From: Eriocheir sinensis | Taxonomy: Eukaryota; Arthropoda; Malacostraca; Decapoda; Varunidae | DNA: 64,000 nt | Assembly: GCF_024679095.1 (NCBI RefSeq) | Contig: NC_066509.1 | Coordinates: 16,645,589-16,709,588, forward strand | Reading direction: 5' to 3' | Shown here: one piece after another, positions 25,970-36,959 of the stretch | Numbering within the stretch: the first letter of the stretch is position 1 | How the letters are laid out: the number at the start of each line of letters is the position of its first letter | Made by a program: the position numbers and the translations under genes | The notes under the pieces: model-generated | What the model saw: the letters and a program-made list of their open reading frames with translations, nothing else | Told to the model about the DNA's origin: nothing | Database searches by the model: none

Positions 25970-26301
25970 TACAGGTGCCTGGCGTGAGTGCACATGTTCG
26001 GGTGTCAGGGCGCAGTGGGGCGTGAGGCGTGGCGGGGCTGGACACTGACTCCTGCCGCGCCCGCTGGTCCGTGACGGGGTTGTATCTGTATTTTTTTGAG
26101 CGAGGGAGAGATAGACCGATAGATATACGGAGATAGATAGATAAGTAAACTGGTGCGTATTTAGGACAAGAAATAAATAAACGGATAGATACGTACATTA
26201 TTAAGTTCGTTTTTTTGATTCGTAGTCAGAGAGAGAGAGAGAGAGAGAGAATCAAAGTATGAACTGTCGATTACTTTGATTGATAAACCCATTATGAAGC
26301 A
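25921..26301. other. (TG)n and unassigned sequence with short GA tract
   Basis: An interrupted (TG)n at 25921-25971, a GC-rich segment to about 26075, GATA words at 26110-26145 and (GA)n at 26229-26250. Confidence 0.7.
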
Positions 26302-26426
<125 letters not shown>

Positions 26427-26440
26427 TTATTTATTTACAC

Positions 26441-26695
26441 CGCCTCGGTAGCTCAGTAGTAGAAGTCTGAGCTGCCTGGCTTCACGGTCTGGCAGGCGGA
26501 GGTTTGATCCGTGCTCAGGCCCGGGATTTTTCCAATGATAGAGGAGCGGTTACTGTCCCCTCTTGAGTAAGAGGGATGGTGTGTGTGGTGTGCGACGGTC
26601 CCGACAGTACCCAGAGATTGCATAATTAGCCTTACTCTGGTCGGGAGGTATTTGTTGGCGATAACGAGCCCAGCTCGTGATCAGGCCGTAGGTGA

Positions 26696-26700
<5 letters not shown>
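26441..26700 (+). mobile_element. SINE-3 copy between (CA)n tracts
   Basis: The head has an A-box-like TAGCTCAGTAG and a B-box-like GGTTTGATCC; CCTCGGTAGCTCAG is tRNA-like. The body carries the hairpin CCCTCTTGAGTAAGAGGG near 26558, the core GTACCCAGAGATTGCATAAT and the 3' stem-loop CGAGCCCAGCTCG near 26665, and ends GTGAATTA directly in (CA)n. Relative to other copies, both stems carry paired changes that preserve base pairing. Confidence 0.9.

Positions 26701-26750
<50 letters not shown>
26701..26750. repeat. (CA)n tail of SINE-3
   Basis: About 25 CA units contiguous with the SINE 3' end. Confidence 0.98.
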
Positions 26751-26752
<2 letters not shown>

Positions 26753-27189
26753 CAAACTCATTAACTTTCTTTTTTAACATCAAAACCCTATTAATTTTTA
26801 CAAAACAACATTTTTGCATAATTTTCAATCATAATTGAATCAAAAAAATAATACTTAATTTTTTTCACGTTATTCTCCGCTTCCACCTTCACACTCGCCT
26901 TTCCCTCGCGTCCTTCAATGACAGAAAGCACGGGTAAATACTGAGAAATTGAAGACACTAAGATGGAACCAATACCTGCGAATAACAATCCTGCGAAGTA
27001 ACCAGCACTGCAACAGGTGAAAATTTACACAAGAATTACAGTAACCTTCTTTGACTTGACAACGTTTACTGTTCATATGGTGTCGCAGTTTCGGGGTTAG
27101 AGCTTGAGTTCAAAGTTTAAGACTCGTGCTCTCAGACAGCTTTTTGCTCTAGTAACAAATATTTCCAAAGACCAGGAAGGAGATCAGTC
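26751..27189. other. unassigned AT-rich stretch
   Basis: Nothing recognised. Sequence from about 27100 may belong to the 3' side of the SINE-4-associated repeat, but I could not align it. Confidence 0.45.
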
Positions 27190-27333
27190 GAGTTCTCATT
27201 AGTGTTTTTCACATTCATGGTGCAGAAGCCTTGTCAAATTATCACTAGGTTTATAAAACTGCCAATGATTATACCCACAACCTATACGAAAGCCTTATCA
27301 GTGGTGGATGTGTAAGTCCCAAAATGTATGGGA
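27190..27333 (-). mobile_element. SINE-4 distal part (left of hAT)
   Basis: On the minus strand it continues the repeat whose tRNA-like head is at 28837, after excluding the hAT insertion. A diverged second copy of this segment (AAGGCTTTCGTAGAGGTT and following) occurs at 54565-54655. Confidence 0.55.
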
Positions 27334-27344
27334 CAGGGTTGGAT

Positions 27345-27535
27345 GAAATACAAATACAAATACATTTGTTCAGGATTTCAAAAATACAAATACAAATACA
27401 AATACTTTTATTCCTGAATCTAAAAATACAAATACAAATACTGCTATTCCTGAATCTAAAAATACAAATAAAAATAAAAAATACTCCTATTCCAGATTTC
27501 AAAGATACAAATAAAAATACTCATGAAATTATGCA
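27345..27535. repeat. hAT left subterminal repeats
   Basis: Four to five units of about 40 bp built from AAATACAAATACAAATAC followed by a TTATTCCTGAATCTA-like spacer. Confidence 0.88.
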
Positions 27536-27565
27536 AAAATATATAAAGATATTTTTTTCACAAGT

Positions 27566-28198
27566 TTACACTTCACATATCATAATTGCATTTATCATCA
27601 TTAATGCCCGGAAGGTTTCTGGGCCGAGCTTTGCTCGCTCAATAGTGTAAAAATTGCCGGCCTTGCTTAACACCCTCTCAGATGGTGCCGACGTTGCACA
27701 GCACCCTAGAATATTCTTGGCAAAGTGCTTCAAAATTTTGAAGCTTTTTGCATCACGCCAGTACCTCAGTGGATTGACATCAAAAGGCAAAACACCTTCT
27801 TCTAGGTACGTTTCAAGTTCTGCCTTCACCACTGTAGTGTCATTTGTTGATGCACTTGCCATCATTTGCCCAGCTGGAGGCATGTAGGCAAAAAGACGAG
27901 GTCGTGTTGCACTCATGCCAGCCGAAAAGACGAAAGGCCCACTCTCTTGAAATGTTTTCTTCTTCAAGCTCGACTGACTTGACTCGCAAATAATTACGTC
28001 CACAATCTTGGAAACCTTTTCCTTTTGCATTTTCTTACATGGCATCCATGCCAGCTTAAACCTGGGGTCCATGACAGCTGCGGCAATGACATCAGTCCTC
28101 TCAAGAAATGGATGCAACCTCTTTTTGATAGGTGACTGTAGTGCATTTGCCAAGTTAAAGCAGTAGATCGGTTTACTGTCTCTCGTCGTCTTTACTCA
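27566..28198 (-). pseudogene. hAT transposase C-terminal remnant
   Basis: The open frame holds at least 195 residues. DPRFKLAW near its start is the conserved segment before the hAT C-terminal region. The second half (PLRYWRDAKSF, AKNILGCCATSAPSERVLSK, RAKLGPETFRALMMINA) is the hAT dimerisation domain. The RNase-H-like catalytic core and the N-terminal BED zinc finger expected in a transposase of roughly 600 residues are absent. The frame starts after an in-frame stop with no good ATG. The domain itself has no stops, suggesting fairly recent deletion. Confidence 0.85.
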
Positions 28199-28530
28199 CA
28201 TCTCATCCCCTATGCCTCCCATTTCCGTGACGTCACACATTTTTTGCGGGCGGATCCTTCTTCCGAGCCACCCATCCCTCAGTAACTCCCTAAATTCTCT
28301 CTTACTCCTCCATGTGACCTGAGGTTAATTTCCTACTTACTCCCCACCCTTAATTTTTTTCCTCCTCCGCCTTCAACCTTAATGTTCTTACTCCACTTTC
28401 CCCGTGATCTGACGTTAATCCTTTACTCCTTCTCCTTCAACCTTAATCTGTTTCCTCCTCCGCCTTAACGCGGCTTAACATTAATTCTTTTTTCTATTTC
28501 CTTAACAGTATTTATCCTCCTCAAATGGTT
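28199..28530. other. non-coding interior of the hAT element
   Basis: Contains imperfect CTTAATGTTCTTACTCC / CCTTTACTCCTTCTCC duplications around CGTGATCTGACGTTAAT. It is unrelated to transposase coding sequence and may have been captured during internal deletion. Confidence 0.5.
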
Positions 28531-28534
28531 TTGA

Positions 28535-28700
28535 CTCGAAATATAAATACAAATACAAAATACTTTTTTTTCTGGGTGCCAAAATACAAATACAAATACA
28601 AAATACTTTTTTTCTGGATGTCAAAATACAAATGCAAATACAAATACGTTAAAATTGTATTTAAATACAATTCAAATACAAATATAATTGTATTTGATCC
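28535..28700. repeat. hAT right subterminal repeats
   Basis: Three units of about 45 bp with AAATACAAATACAAAATAC, then TTTTTTTCTGGRTG, leading to the right terminal inverted repeat. Confidence 0.87.
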
Positions 28701-28707
28701 ACCCCTG

Positions 28708-28837
28708 GTTTGGGAATATGGGCCTAAAACCAGTGCCTCACCTGACGTCACACGGCGGCCCAAGGGCTCGAACCGCCTCCCCCTGCTCGTCCCTTCCATG
28801 GCTAGACGCTCTAACCCAACAGACCACCGCGACCCAC
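28708..28837 (-). mobile_element. SINE-4 head, split by hAT
   Basis: On the minus strand GTGGTCTGTTGGGTTAGAG supplies an A-box-like word and GGTTCGAGCCC (complement of 28764-28774) is a near-perfect B box. The interval is right for a tRNA-derived head. Its 3' continuation is displaced to 27333 by the hAT insertion. Confidence 0.72.
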
Positions 28838-28905
28838 ATAACAGCTACAATAAAAAACAAGCTAATTGTGTCCAGATATAACCCAAAAGAATAAATTACT
28901 AAGAC

Positions 28906-28907
<2 letters not shown>

Positions 28908-29001
<94 letters not shown>
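28908..29001. repeat. (CA)n microsatellite
   Basis: About 46 pure CA units. Confidence 0.99.
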
Positions 29002-29004
<3 letters not shown>

Positions 29005-29129
29005 CCCCCCCCCCCCTCCCTCTCTCTCTTTTCAAGCCTCAGGTTCACCCAACTCCGCCAATTTAACTTGTCATTATGTAAATCGCCACAGCTACGCCCA
29101 CTAACGATCTTTTAGAAACTCATGAAAAT

Positions 29130-29770
29130 ACAATAGACTAGACGTGCGTGGCGAGTCTGTGGCCTGAATTGCGCCTTGTCTTTGCCAAGCGGAATTGTGT
29201 ATGAATGAGGAAAGTAATTTTTCTTAAGTGTGTTACGTGTGCGGAAAAAAAGAGAAAAATGTTTGGGTAGTATCTCAAGGAATGGAGTTTGTTGGTTGAA
29301 TTATGTTTTTCTTTCGACTAAAATGTTTACGAGTGAGTGAAGAGTAATAATGTTAACTGTGTCTCGTTTAAAGAAAAGAGAGACAGTGTTTTTGGGTAGT
29401 AGATCAAAGAATATAAAGTTTGCTGGTGGAATTATTGTTTTCCTTTCCACTAAAGTGTTTATAAGTGAGTGAAAAGTATTAGTGTTCAGTTTGTAATGTA
29501 TACAGGAAGAGAAAAATTGTTTGGGTCGTATATCAAGGAATGGCGAGTTTATTGGTTGTCATGTTTTTCCTTCGACTGTTTGAGTGCGTGAAAGTAGTAC
29601 GTGTTTTAAAGTGTATCGTTTTAAGAGAACAGAAAAAATGTTTTGGTAGTATATAAAGGAATGGATAATCCGTTGCTTGGATGTCTTTTTTCTTGACGAA
29701 GTTGTTTATAAATGAGTGAAAAAGTAGTATACGTTGACTTCCTTTTTATAAATGAAAATTTGCTTTAATA
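29130..29770. repeat. tandem array, about 125-bp unit
   Basis: TTTGGGTAGTATMTCAAGGA-like phrases near 29262, 29391, 29520 and 29640 are each followed by TGGCGAGTTTRTTGGTTG and a TTTTCCTTTCGACT-like stretch. Five decayed units; diverged relatives reappear around 30180-30330. Confidence 0.78.
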
Positions 29771-30896
29771 TGATTTAAGAACTATTTTCTGGATTCTATT
29801 AATGTGTGCCTCTATTACAAAGAATTGTGTGTAAAGGAATAAATGAAATAATTTGTGTAAAGAATTTGTCGTACACAAAAAAGGAAATATTTTTCTTTTA
29901 TAGTACTGATAAGATGACGAGTTTTGTGTCGAATTGTATTTTATCTCAACTGAAAAGAATTGCGTCTAAAGGACAGATACAAAAGGAGACAATGAATGAC
30001 CTCCGTAATCCAACACCACTCTACGTTTATGTCTTGGTTTCTATTCTATTAAACTCTACGGTTCCATTAAACCGTATTTCACATTATCAACTTTGTTCCA
30101 GAAATTCACAGAGGCAGAGTGGCTGGTCAGGAAAGTGGTGTGTGGTGCGAGTGTCACGTATAAAGAAAGAGAGGAAAAAATACTCTGGATGCAATTTAAT
30201 TTAATGGCGAGTTTGTAGGCTGAAACATGGTACGTCTCGCACCATTTTTTTTTCTTTCTAAATGAGACTAGGAATTGGTCTGTGTTAATTGTTACGGAAA
30301 ATTAGTGAATATATTTTTTATGTAATGCGACCTGAAATTTAGTTTTTTTTTCTTAATAAAAACGCATATTAAAAGGAAACGTTTACGAATGCAGGTTTTT
30401 CTGTTTATATATTTTGTGGGTTCCTTGCATTTTTCTGTTGTCATGTATTTTCTTCGCATTTCTTTGTAGTATTTTCTGTAACCTTCCCTCCAGCCTGTCC
30501 TCGCGCCGCCTGTTGCGTCACTGGCAGGACAAAAGTTACGTCCTCGCTTCCCTCAGGGTTCATCTTTATGGTCTGAAGTTCTTGGTTTATCGTCAAGTTT
30601 GCATTCATCACGCTCCTCTCTGCCCCTGCTCTTCTTTTTCCCACCGCTTCCCTTCCCTTTGCTTCCCTTTCCTCCCGTTTCTTTCCCTTCCCTTCTCCTT
30701 TCTTTCTTATGTTTCCTTCCCTTCTCTTAGTTTTCTATTTATTGAAAATTTTATTTTTTCATTCCTTTTGTTTTATCTCCTGTCCTCCCTCTTGAGTCCC
30801 TCCTCTCTTCTCGTTCTTTAACCTTCTCTTCCTTCTATTTCCATCTTCCCCACTTTCCCTGTTTTTTTTCCAGAAACGTATCACAGTGAGGAGCAG
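29771..30896. other. unassigned stretch, pyrimidine-rich at its end
   Basis: 29800-30180 has an open forward frame of 132 codons with AT-rich, non-conserved-looking content. 30620-30860 is CCTTTCC-rich. No supported gene. Confidence 0.45.
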
Positions 30897-31863
<967 letters not shown>

Positions 31864-31993
31864 TTTTTACAGCAGGGGAGACAGTGCAAGGGCGTAAAAA
31901 AAAAAAAAATATGAAAAAAAAGGTCCGCTACTTACTGCTCCTAAATAGAGTAGAGTTGCCAAAAAGAGAAATCAGTTTCGGAAGGAGAGGTGT
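31864..31993 (+). mobile_element. Element-G copy 3
   Basis: ACAGCAGGGGAGACAGTGCA, A-rich spacer, GTCCGCTACTTACTGCTCC and the longer 3' extension ending GGAGAGGTGTC also seen at 36640-36653. Confidence 0.78.
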
Positions 31994-32219
31994 CTGCTTC
32001 TTACCCTCTCTTTATCCTTCTGAGTGTGTTTTCTTATCCCTGTCCTAATCCTTCTGTATCCTACCCTCTCATTTTATTCATTGTACGGTGTATGTGATCC
32101 GCTATACCTTCATCTCCTTCTTTACTCTCTTTTATCTTATCAGAGTATGTGTGCGCGGTCCTGCTTCATGTCCTTGTTTTTCTTCTTATCTTATCTTTTT
32201 CCTTTTATATATGATGGGT

Positions 32220-34560
32220 TTGGTCCTCTGTTCCTGCCTCTTATCCTCGCTGTCCTTCTTACTCTCCCTTTATCCTCCCTCTGTTCCTGCTTCTTATCCT
32301 GGCTGTCCTCCTTACCCTCCCTTTATCCTTCCTCTGTTCCTGCTTCTTATCCTCCCTGTGTTCCTTACCCTCCCTTTATCCTTCCTCTGTTCCTGCCTCT
32401 TATCCTCCTGTGTTCCTTACCCTCCCTTTATCCTTCCTCTGTTCCTGCTTCTTATCCTCGCTGTGCTCCTTACCCTCCCTTTATCCTTCCTCTGTTCCTG
32501 CTTCTTATCCTGGCTGTGCTCCTTACCCTCCCTTTATCCTTCCTCTGTTCCTGCTTCTTATCCTCGCTGTCCTCCTTACCCTCCCTTTATCCTTCCTCTG
32601 TTCCTGCTTCTTATCCTCGCTGTCCTCCTTACCCTCCCTTTATCCTTCCTCTGTTCCTGCTTCTTATCCTGGCTGTGCTCCTTACCCTCCCTTTATCCTT
32701 CCTCTGTTCCTGCTTCTTATCCTCGCTGTCCTCCTTACCCTCCCTTTATCCTTCCTCTGTTCCTGCTTTTTATCCTCCCTGTGCTCCTTACCCTCCCTTT
32801 ATCCTTCCCCTGTTCCTGCTTCTTATCCTGGCTGTGTTCCTTACCCTCCCTATATCCTTCCTCTGTTCCTGCTTCTTATCCTGGCTGTGTTCCTTACCCT
32901 CCCTTTATCCTTCCTCTGTTCCTGCTTCTTATCCTGGCTGTGCTCCTTACCCTCCCTTTATCCTTCCTCTGTTCCTGCTTCTTATCCTCTCTGTCCTTCT
33001 TACCCTCCCTATATCCTTCCTCTGTTCCTGCTTCTTATCCTGGCTGTGTTCCTTACCCTCCCTATATCCTTCCTCTGTTCCTGCTTCTTATCCTGGCTGT
33101 GTTCCTTACCCTCCCTATATCCTTCCTCTGTCCCTGCTTCTTATCCTCGCTGTCCTCCTTACCCTCCCTATATCCTTCCTCTGTTCCTGCTTCTTATCCT
33201 GGCTGTGCTTCTTACCCTCCCTTTATCCTTCCTCTGTTCCTGCTTCTTATCCTGGCTGTGTTTCTTACCCTCCATTTATCCTTCCTCTGTTCCTGCTTCT
33301 TATCCTGGCTGTGTTCCTTACCCTCCCTTTATCCTTCCTCTGTTCCTGCTTCTTATCCTGGCTGTGTTTCTTACCCTCCATTTATCCTTCCTCTGTTCCT
33401 GCTTCTTATCCTGGCTGTGTTCCTTACCCTCCCTTTATCCTTCCTCTGTTCCTGCTTCTTATCCTGGCTGTGTTTCTTACCCTCCATTTATCCTTCCTCT
33501 GTTCCTGATTCTTATCCTCGCTGTGTTCCTTACCCTCCCTTTATCCTTCCCCTGTTCCTGCTTCTTATCCTCACTGTGTTCCTTACCCTCCCTTTATCCT
33601 TCCTCTGTTCCTGCTTCTTATCCTGGCTGTGCTCCTTACCCTCCCTTTATCCTTCCTCTGTTCCTGCTTCTTATCCTGGCTGTGTTCCTTACCCTCCCTT
33701 TATCCTTCCTCTGTTCCTGCTTCTTATCCTGGCTGTGTTCCTTACCCTCCCTTTATCCTTCCTCTGTTCCTGCCTCTTATCCTCGCTGTCCTTCTTACCC
33801 TCCCTTTATCCTTCCTCTGTTCCTGCCTCTTATCCTGGCTGTCCTTCTTACCCTCCCTATATCCTTCCTCTGTTCCTGCTTCTTATCCTCGCTGTGTTCC
33901 TTACCCTCCCTTTATCCTTCCTCTGTTCCTGCTTCTTATCCTCGCTGTGTTCCTTACCCTCCCTATATCCTTCCTCTGTTCCTGCTTCTTATCCTCTCTG
34001 TCCTTCTTACCCTCCCTTTATCCTTCCTCTGTTCCTGCTTCTTATCCTCTCTGTCCTTCTTACCCTCCCTATATCCTTCCTCTGTTCCTGCTTCTTATCC
34101 TCGCTGTGTTCCTTACCCTCCCTTTATCCTTCCTCTGTTCCTGCTTCTTATCCTCTCTGTCCTCCTTACCCTCCCTATATCCTTCCTCTGTTCCTGCCTC
34201 TTATCCTCGCTGTCCTTCTTACCCTCCCTTTATCCTTCCTCTGTTCCTGCTTCTTATCCTCCCTGTGTTCCTTACCCTCCATTTATCCTTCCTCTGTTCC
34301 TGCTTCTTATCCTCCCTGTGTTCCTTACCCTCCCTTTACCCTTCCTCTGTTCCTGTTTCTTATCCTCGCTGTGTTCCTTACCCTCCCTATATCCTTCCTC
34401 TGTCCCTGCTTCTTCTTTATCCTCGCTGTGTTCCTTACCCTCCCTATATCCTTCCTCTGTTCCTGCTTCTTATCCTCGCTGTCCTCCTTACCCTCCCTTT
34501 ATCCTTCCTCTGTTCCTGCTTCCTCTTTATCCTCTCTTTATTCTCTCCTTATCCTTATTT
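32220..34560. repeat. 53-bp satellite, about 44 units
   Basis: The unit reads CTGTTCCTGCTTCTTATCCT, GGCTGTGTTCCTTACCC, TCCCTTTATCCTTCCT. Units are well conserved, with variation mainly at the GGCTGTG/CGCTGTC/CCCTGTG word and at CCCTTTAT/CCCTATAT/CCATTTAT. Because 53 is not a multiple of three and the unit has no stop in any forward frame, all three forward frames stay open for up to 1059 codons and encode the same 53-residue period. No start context or codon signal supports translation. Confidence 0.97.
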
Positions 34561-35090
34561 GCACGGTGATTCATATTCTTGTTCTTTCCCTCTTATGTTA
34601 TCCATGTATCCACGGTAGTTGTGATTTTCTATTCTTGCTTCATATCCTGAAGCTTATTATCCTCCCTTTATCCTTTTTATGTACGGTTGATATGGTCTTT
34701 AAATCTTGCTTCATATCCTTAGTGTGCTCTTTACCCTCTTGTTTTATCCTATGTGTATGGTTCTTGTGGTCTATTCCTGCTTCATATCTTCATTCTGCTC
34801 CTTATCATCTCTTTATCTGTACTGTAGCTCTGTTTTCCTTTACCTGCTTTATATCCTTATTCTTTTTATCCTCCCTTATCCCTATATGTACGGTGGGTCT
34901 GTTCTTATTTTCCATTTTTATCCATAGAGCAATATTAGGCGCTTGTTACCTCTGTTATTCTGTTTCTGTATACTTCATTTGCTACTTCTTACTTGCTTTT
35001 TTGGTGTTAAGTACTTTTTCCCTTGTGGTCTTTCTTCTCTCAGTTATTAGTATTCATTATTTTCTTACCATTCTCGTCATCGTTATTCCT
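34561..35090. other. degenerate pyrimidine sequence after the satellite
   Basis: Diverged satellite-like words (GCTTCATATCCT, CTTTATCC) continue to about 34920, grading into unassigned T-rich sequence. Confidence 0.55.
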
Positions 35091-35099
35091 GCTTCTCCT

Positions 35100-35890
35100 A
35101 CACCTAACCTCTCCGCATTCGTTCTCGTTCTTTTCCTTTTTCTTTTCTTTATACATTTTCCTTCACCCACATCCTCTTTCCCTTATCGTTATTTTCTTCG
35201 CCGTCCTCTTCCTTCCCGTCTTCATTCTCGTTTCTATCAGCATTTTTCTTTTCCTTTTTTCTATTAATATTCCTTCACCTGCATCCTTCTTTTTCCTTCC
35301 TCTTCCCTCTTTCACCTAACCTCTCCGCATTCGTTCTCATTCTTTTCCTTTTTTTTCTTCGCCGTCCTCTTCCTTCCCGTCTTCATTCTCGTTTTTATCA
35401 GCTTTTTTCTTTTTTTCTATTAATATTCCTTCACCTGCATCCTTCTTTTTCCTTCCTCTTCCCTCTTTCACCTAACCTCTCCGCATTCGTTCTCATTCTT
35501 TTCCTTTTTTTTCTTTTTTTCATTTTCCTACACCCACATCCTCTTCTCCTTATCGTTATTTTCTTCTTCGCCGTCCTCTTCCTTCTCGTAATCATTCTCG
35601 TTTTTCTCAGCCTTTTCTTTCTCTTTCTCTATCAATATTCCTTCACCTGCATCCTTCTTTTTCCTTCCACTTCCCTCTTTCACCTAATCTCTCCGCATTC
35701 GTTCTCATTCTTTTCCTTTTTTTCTTTTTTTCTTTTTCCTTCACCCACATCCTCTTCTCCTTATCGTTATTTTCTTCTTCGCCGTCCTCTTCCTTCTCGT
35801 AATCATCCTCGTTTTTCTCAGCCTTTTCTTTCTCTTTTTCTATTAATATTCCTTCACCTGCATCCTTCTTTTTCCTTCCTCTTCCCTCTT
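35100..35890. repeat. pyrimidine tandem array, about 160-215-bp unit
   Basis: CACCTAACCTCTCCGCATTC recurs near 35102, 35312, 35470 and 35684 (once as CACCTAATC). Between these lie TCTTCGCCGTCCTCTTCCTT and ATTCCTTCACCTGCATCC. Confidence 0.87.
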
Positions 35891-35896
35891 ACTTTT

Positions 35897-35985
35897 GTTC
35901 CGGGTTCAAGCCACGACCTGTGCAGTTGGCGTGCCGTCCATCCAGCTTCCCTTCCCTTCATCTTCCATTTCGGGCTGGTCATTAA
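35897..35985 (+). mobile_element. SINE-2 copy, 5' segment
   Basis: A B-box-like GGTTCAAGCC followed by the family's GTTGGCGTGC and TTTCGGGCTGGTCATTAA. It ends precisely at TTAA, where MITE-2 begins, and resumes at 36221. Confidence 0.78.
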
Positions 35986-36220
35986 CCCTGTCCGATGCGA
36001 GAGGGTACATGTCTGGCCTCCCCTCAGGCACTTCGATCAAAACGATACACTTTTTTTTTTACTTTCCACTAGCTTATTTTCACTCATTATTCATTATTGT
36101 TTTACACTATTGATTCGGTACCAGTACTTAGTGTTCATGAGCGTTATCGTTGTTCAGATAAATGAGTACGATGCTAGGTGTTACGAGCGCGAAAATTTTA
36201 AAACGTCGGAGCGGATAGGG
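35986..36220. mobile_element. MITE-2, TTAA insertion in SINE-2
   Basis: 235 bp flanked by TTAA at 35982-35985 and 36221-36224. The left end CCCTGTCCGATGCGA and the reverse complement of the right end, CCCTATCCGCTCCGA, form short imperfect inverted repeats. The uninterrupted paralogue at 7742-7945 reads GTCATTAAATGGG across the site, confirming insertion with TTAA duplication. It has no coding capacity; ends and target fit the piggyBac superfamily but differ from MITE-1. Confidence 0.87.
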
Positions 36221-36389
36221 TTAAATGGGCACATGGGGAAACCTGAGGAGGGCAAACTGTGGTAACCTGAATGCCACACCGACCCTGTGTCCCGGGGTAA
36301 TGAGTTATTCCACGTCACTGACTCAGGAGGCTTTGTGACGGAGATGAGAACTTTGGTCATGCGCAGCTTTAGCGTATGCTCCCAACTTC
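36221..36389 (+). mobile_element. SINE-2 copy, 3' segment
   Basis: Resumes as TTAAATGGGCACATGGGG, then GAGGGCAAACTGTGGTAACC, CCGACCCTGTGTCCCG, GACGGAGATGAGAAC and GCAGCTTTAGCGTATGC, collinear with the copies at 53014 and 7742. Confidence 0.82.
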
Positions 36390-36515
36390 TCCTGATTTTA
36401 TCTTTTCTTCAAACGCCTTTCATCGTTACTCCCTCACTCATTTCCTCTTTTCCCTTCCTCTTTTCTTTTTCTCTTTTCTATTTATCTTTCTTCGCTTCCT
36501 TCTTTCCATTTGTCC

Positions 36516-36656
36516 TTTTTTTATAACAAAGGAGACAGCTCATGGGCACAAAAAAAAGGAAACAATAATAAAAAAAAGCCCGCTACTCGCTGCTCCTAAA
36601 AATAATCCAAAGAGGTGGCCGAAAGAGGGGTCAATTTCGAGAGGAGAGGTGTCCTC
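36516..36656 (+). mobile_element. Element-G copy 4
   Basis: T-run, ACAAAGGAGACAGCTCATGG, A-rich spacer, AAAGCCCGCTACTCGCTGC, AGAGGTGGCCGAAAGAGG and the GGAGAGGTGTCC extension. It is nearly identical to copy 1 over 130 bp. Confidence 0.82.
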
Positions 36657-36959
36657 ATACTATCACTATTCTTTTTCCCACCCTCTCTTTTTCTATTCGT
36701 TTTACTATTTTCCTCTCCAAACACCTTTTTCTTTGTTGAAGGGCCGTGGAGGTTGTTAGAGGTCGTTTCCCATGCATGTGTTGGCGTTATTGGCTTACTC
36801 GTAGTGGCGGAGGCTCGGCAAACATCGGGGCGCAATAGGCCATGTTTCCTCCTTATCACGTCTTGTTGGCCTTGGTAAAGTTGCATCGAGTTAGTGAGGC
36901 GGGATAGTGGGCTGTTTTGTTATGTCGTTTTCCTCCTCTCAAGCTTTTCTGTTTTGGAA
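36657..36959. other. unassigned stretch
   Basis: GCGCAATAGGCCATG near 36829 matches the end of SINE-1 copy a (near 350), suggesting a SINE-1 tail remnant. The rest is unassigned. Confidence 0.45.

Larger units (their letters stand above)
27334..28707 (-). mobile_element. hAT-superfamily element, internally deleted, with 8-bp TSD
   Basis: A 1374-bp unit bounded by CAGGGTTGGATGAAATACAA on the left and, as reverse complement, CAGGGGTGGATCAAATACAA on the right. The flanking octamers GTATGGGA (27326-27333) and GTTTGGGA (28708-28715) differ at one base, matching the 8-bp target duplication of hAT elements. Both ends are rich in subterminal AAATACAAATAC words, typical transposase-binding arrays. 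It encodes only the C-terminal part of a transposase, so it is non-autonomous. Confidence 0.92.

Noticed and set aside
26441..26530. Possible functional tRNA gene (A and B boxes)
   Set aside because: It cannot form an acceptor stem and the sequence continues into a SINE body shared with other copies; the same applies to the heads at 23, 28837, 53014 and 55757.
29806..30204. 132-codon forward frame
   Set aside because: AT-rich, no recognisable domain, adjacent to a decayed 125-bp array; no splice or promoter evidence.
32088..35267. 1059-codon forward open frame (hydrophobic repeat protein)
   Set aside because: It is the translation of the 53-bp satellite. The other two forward frames are equally open, and there is no start context, splice signal or codon bias.
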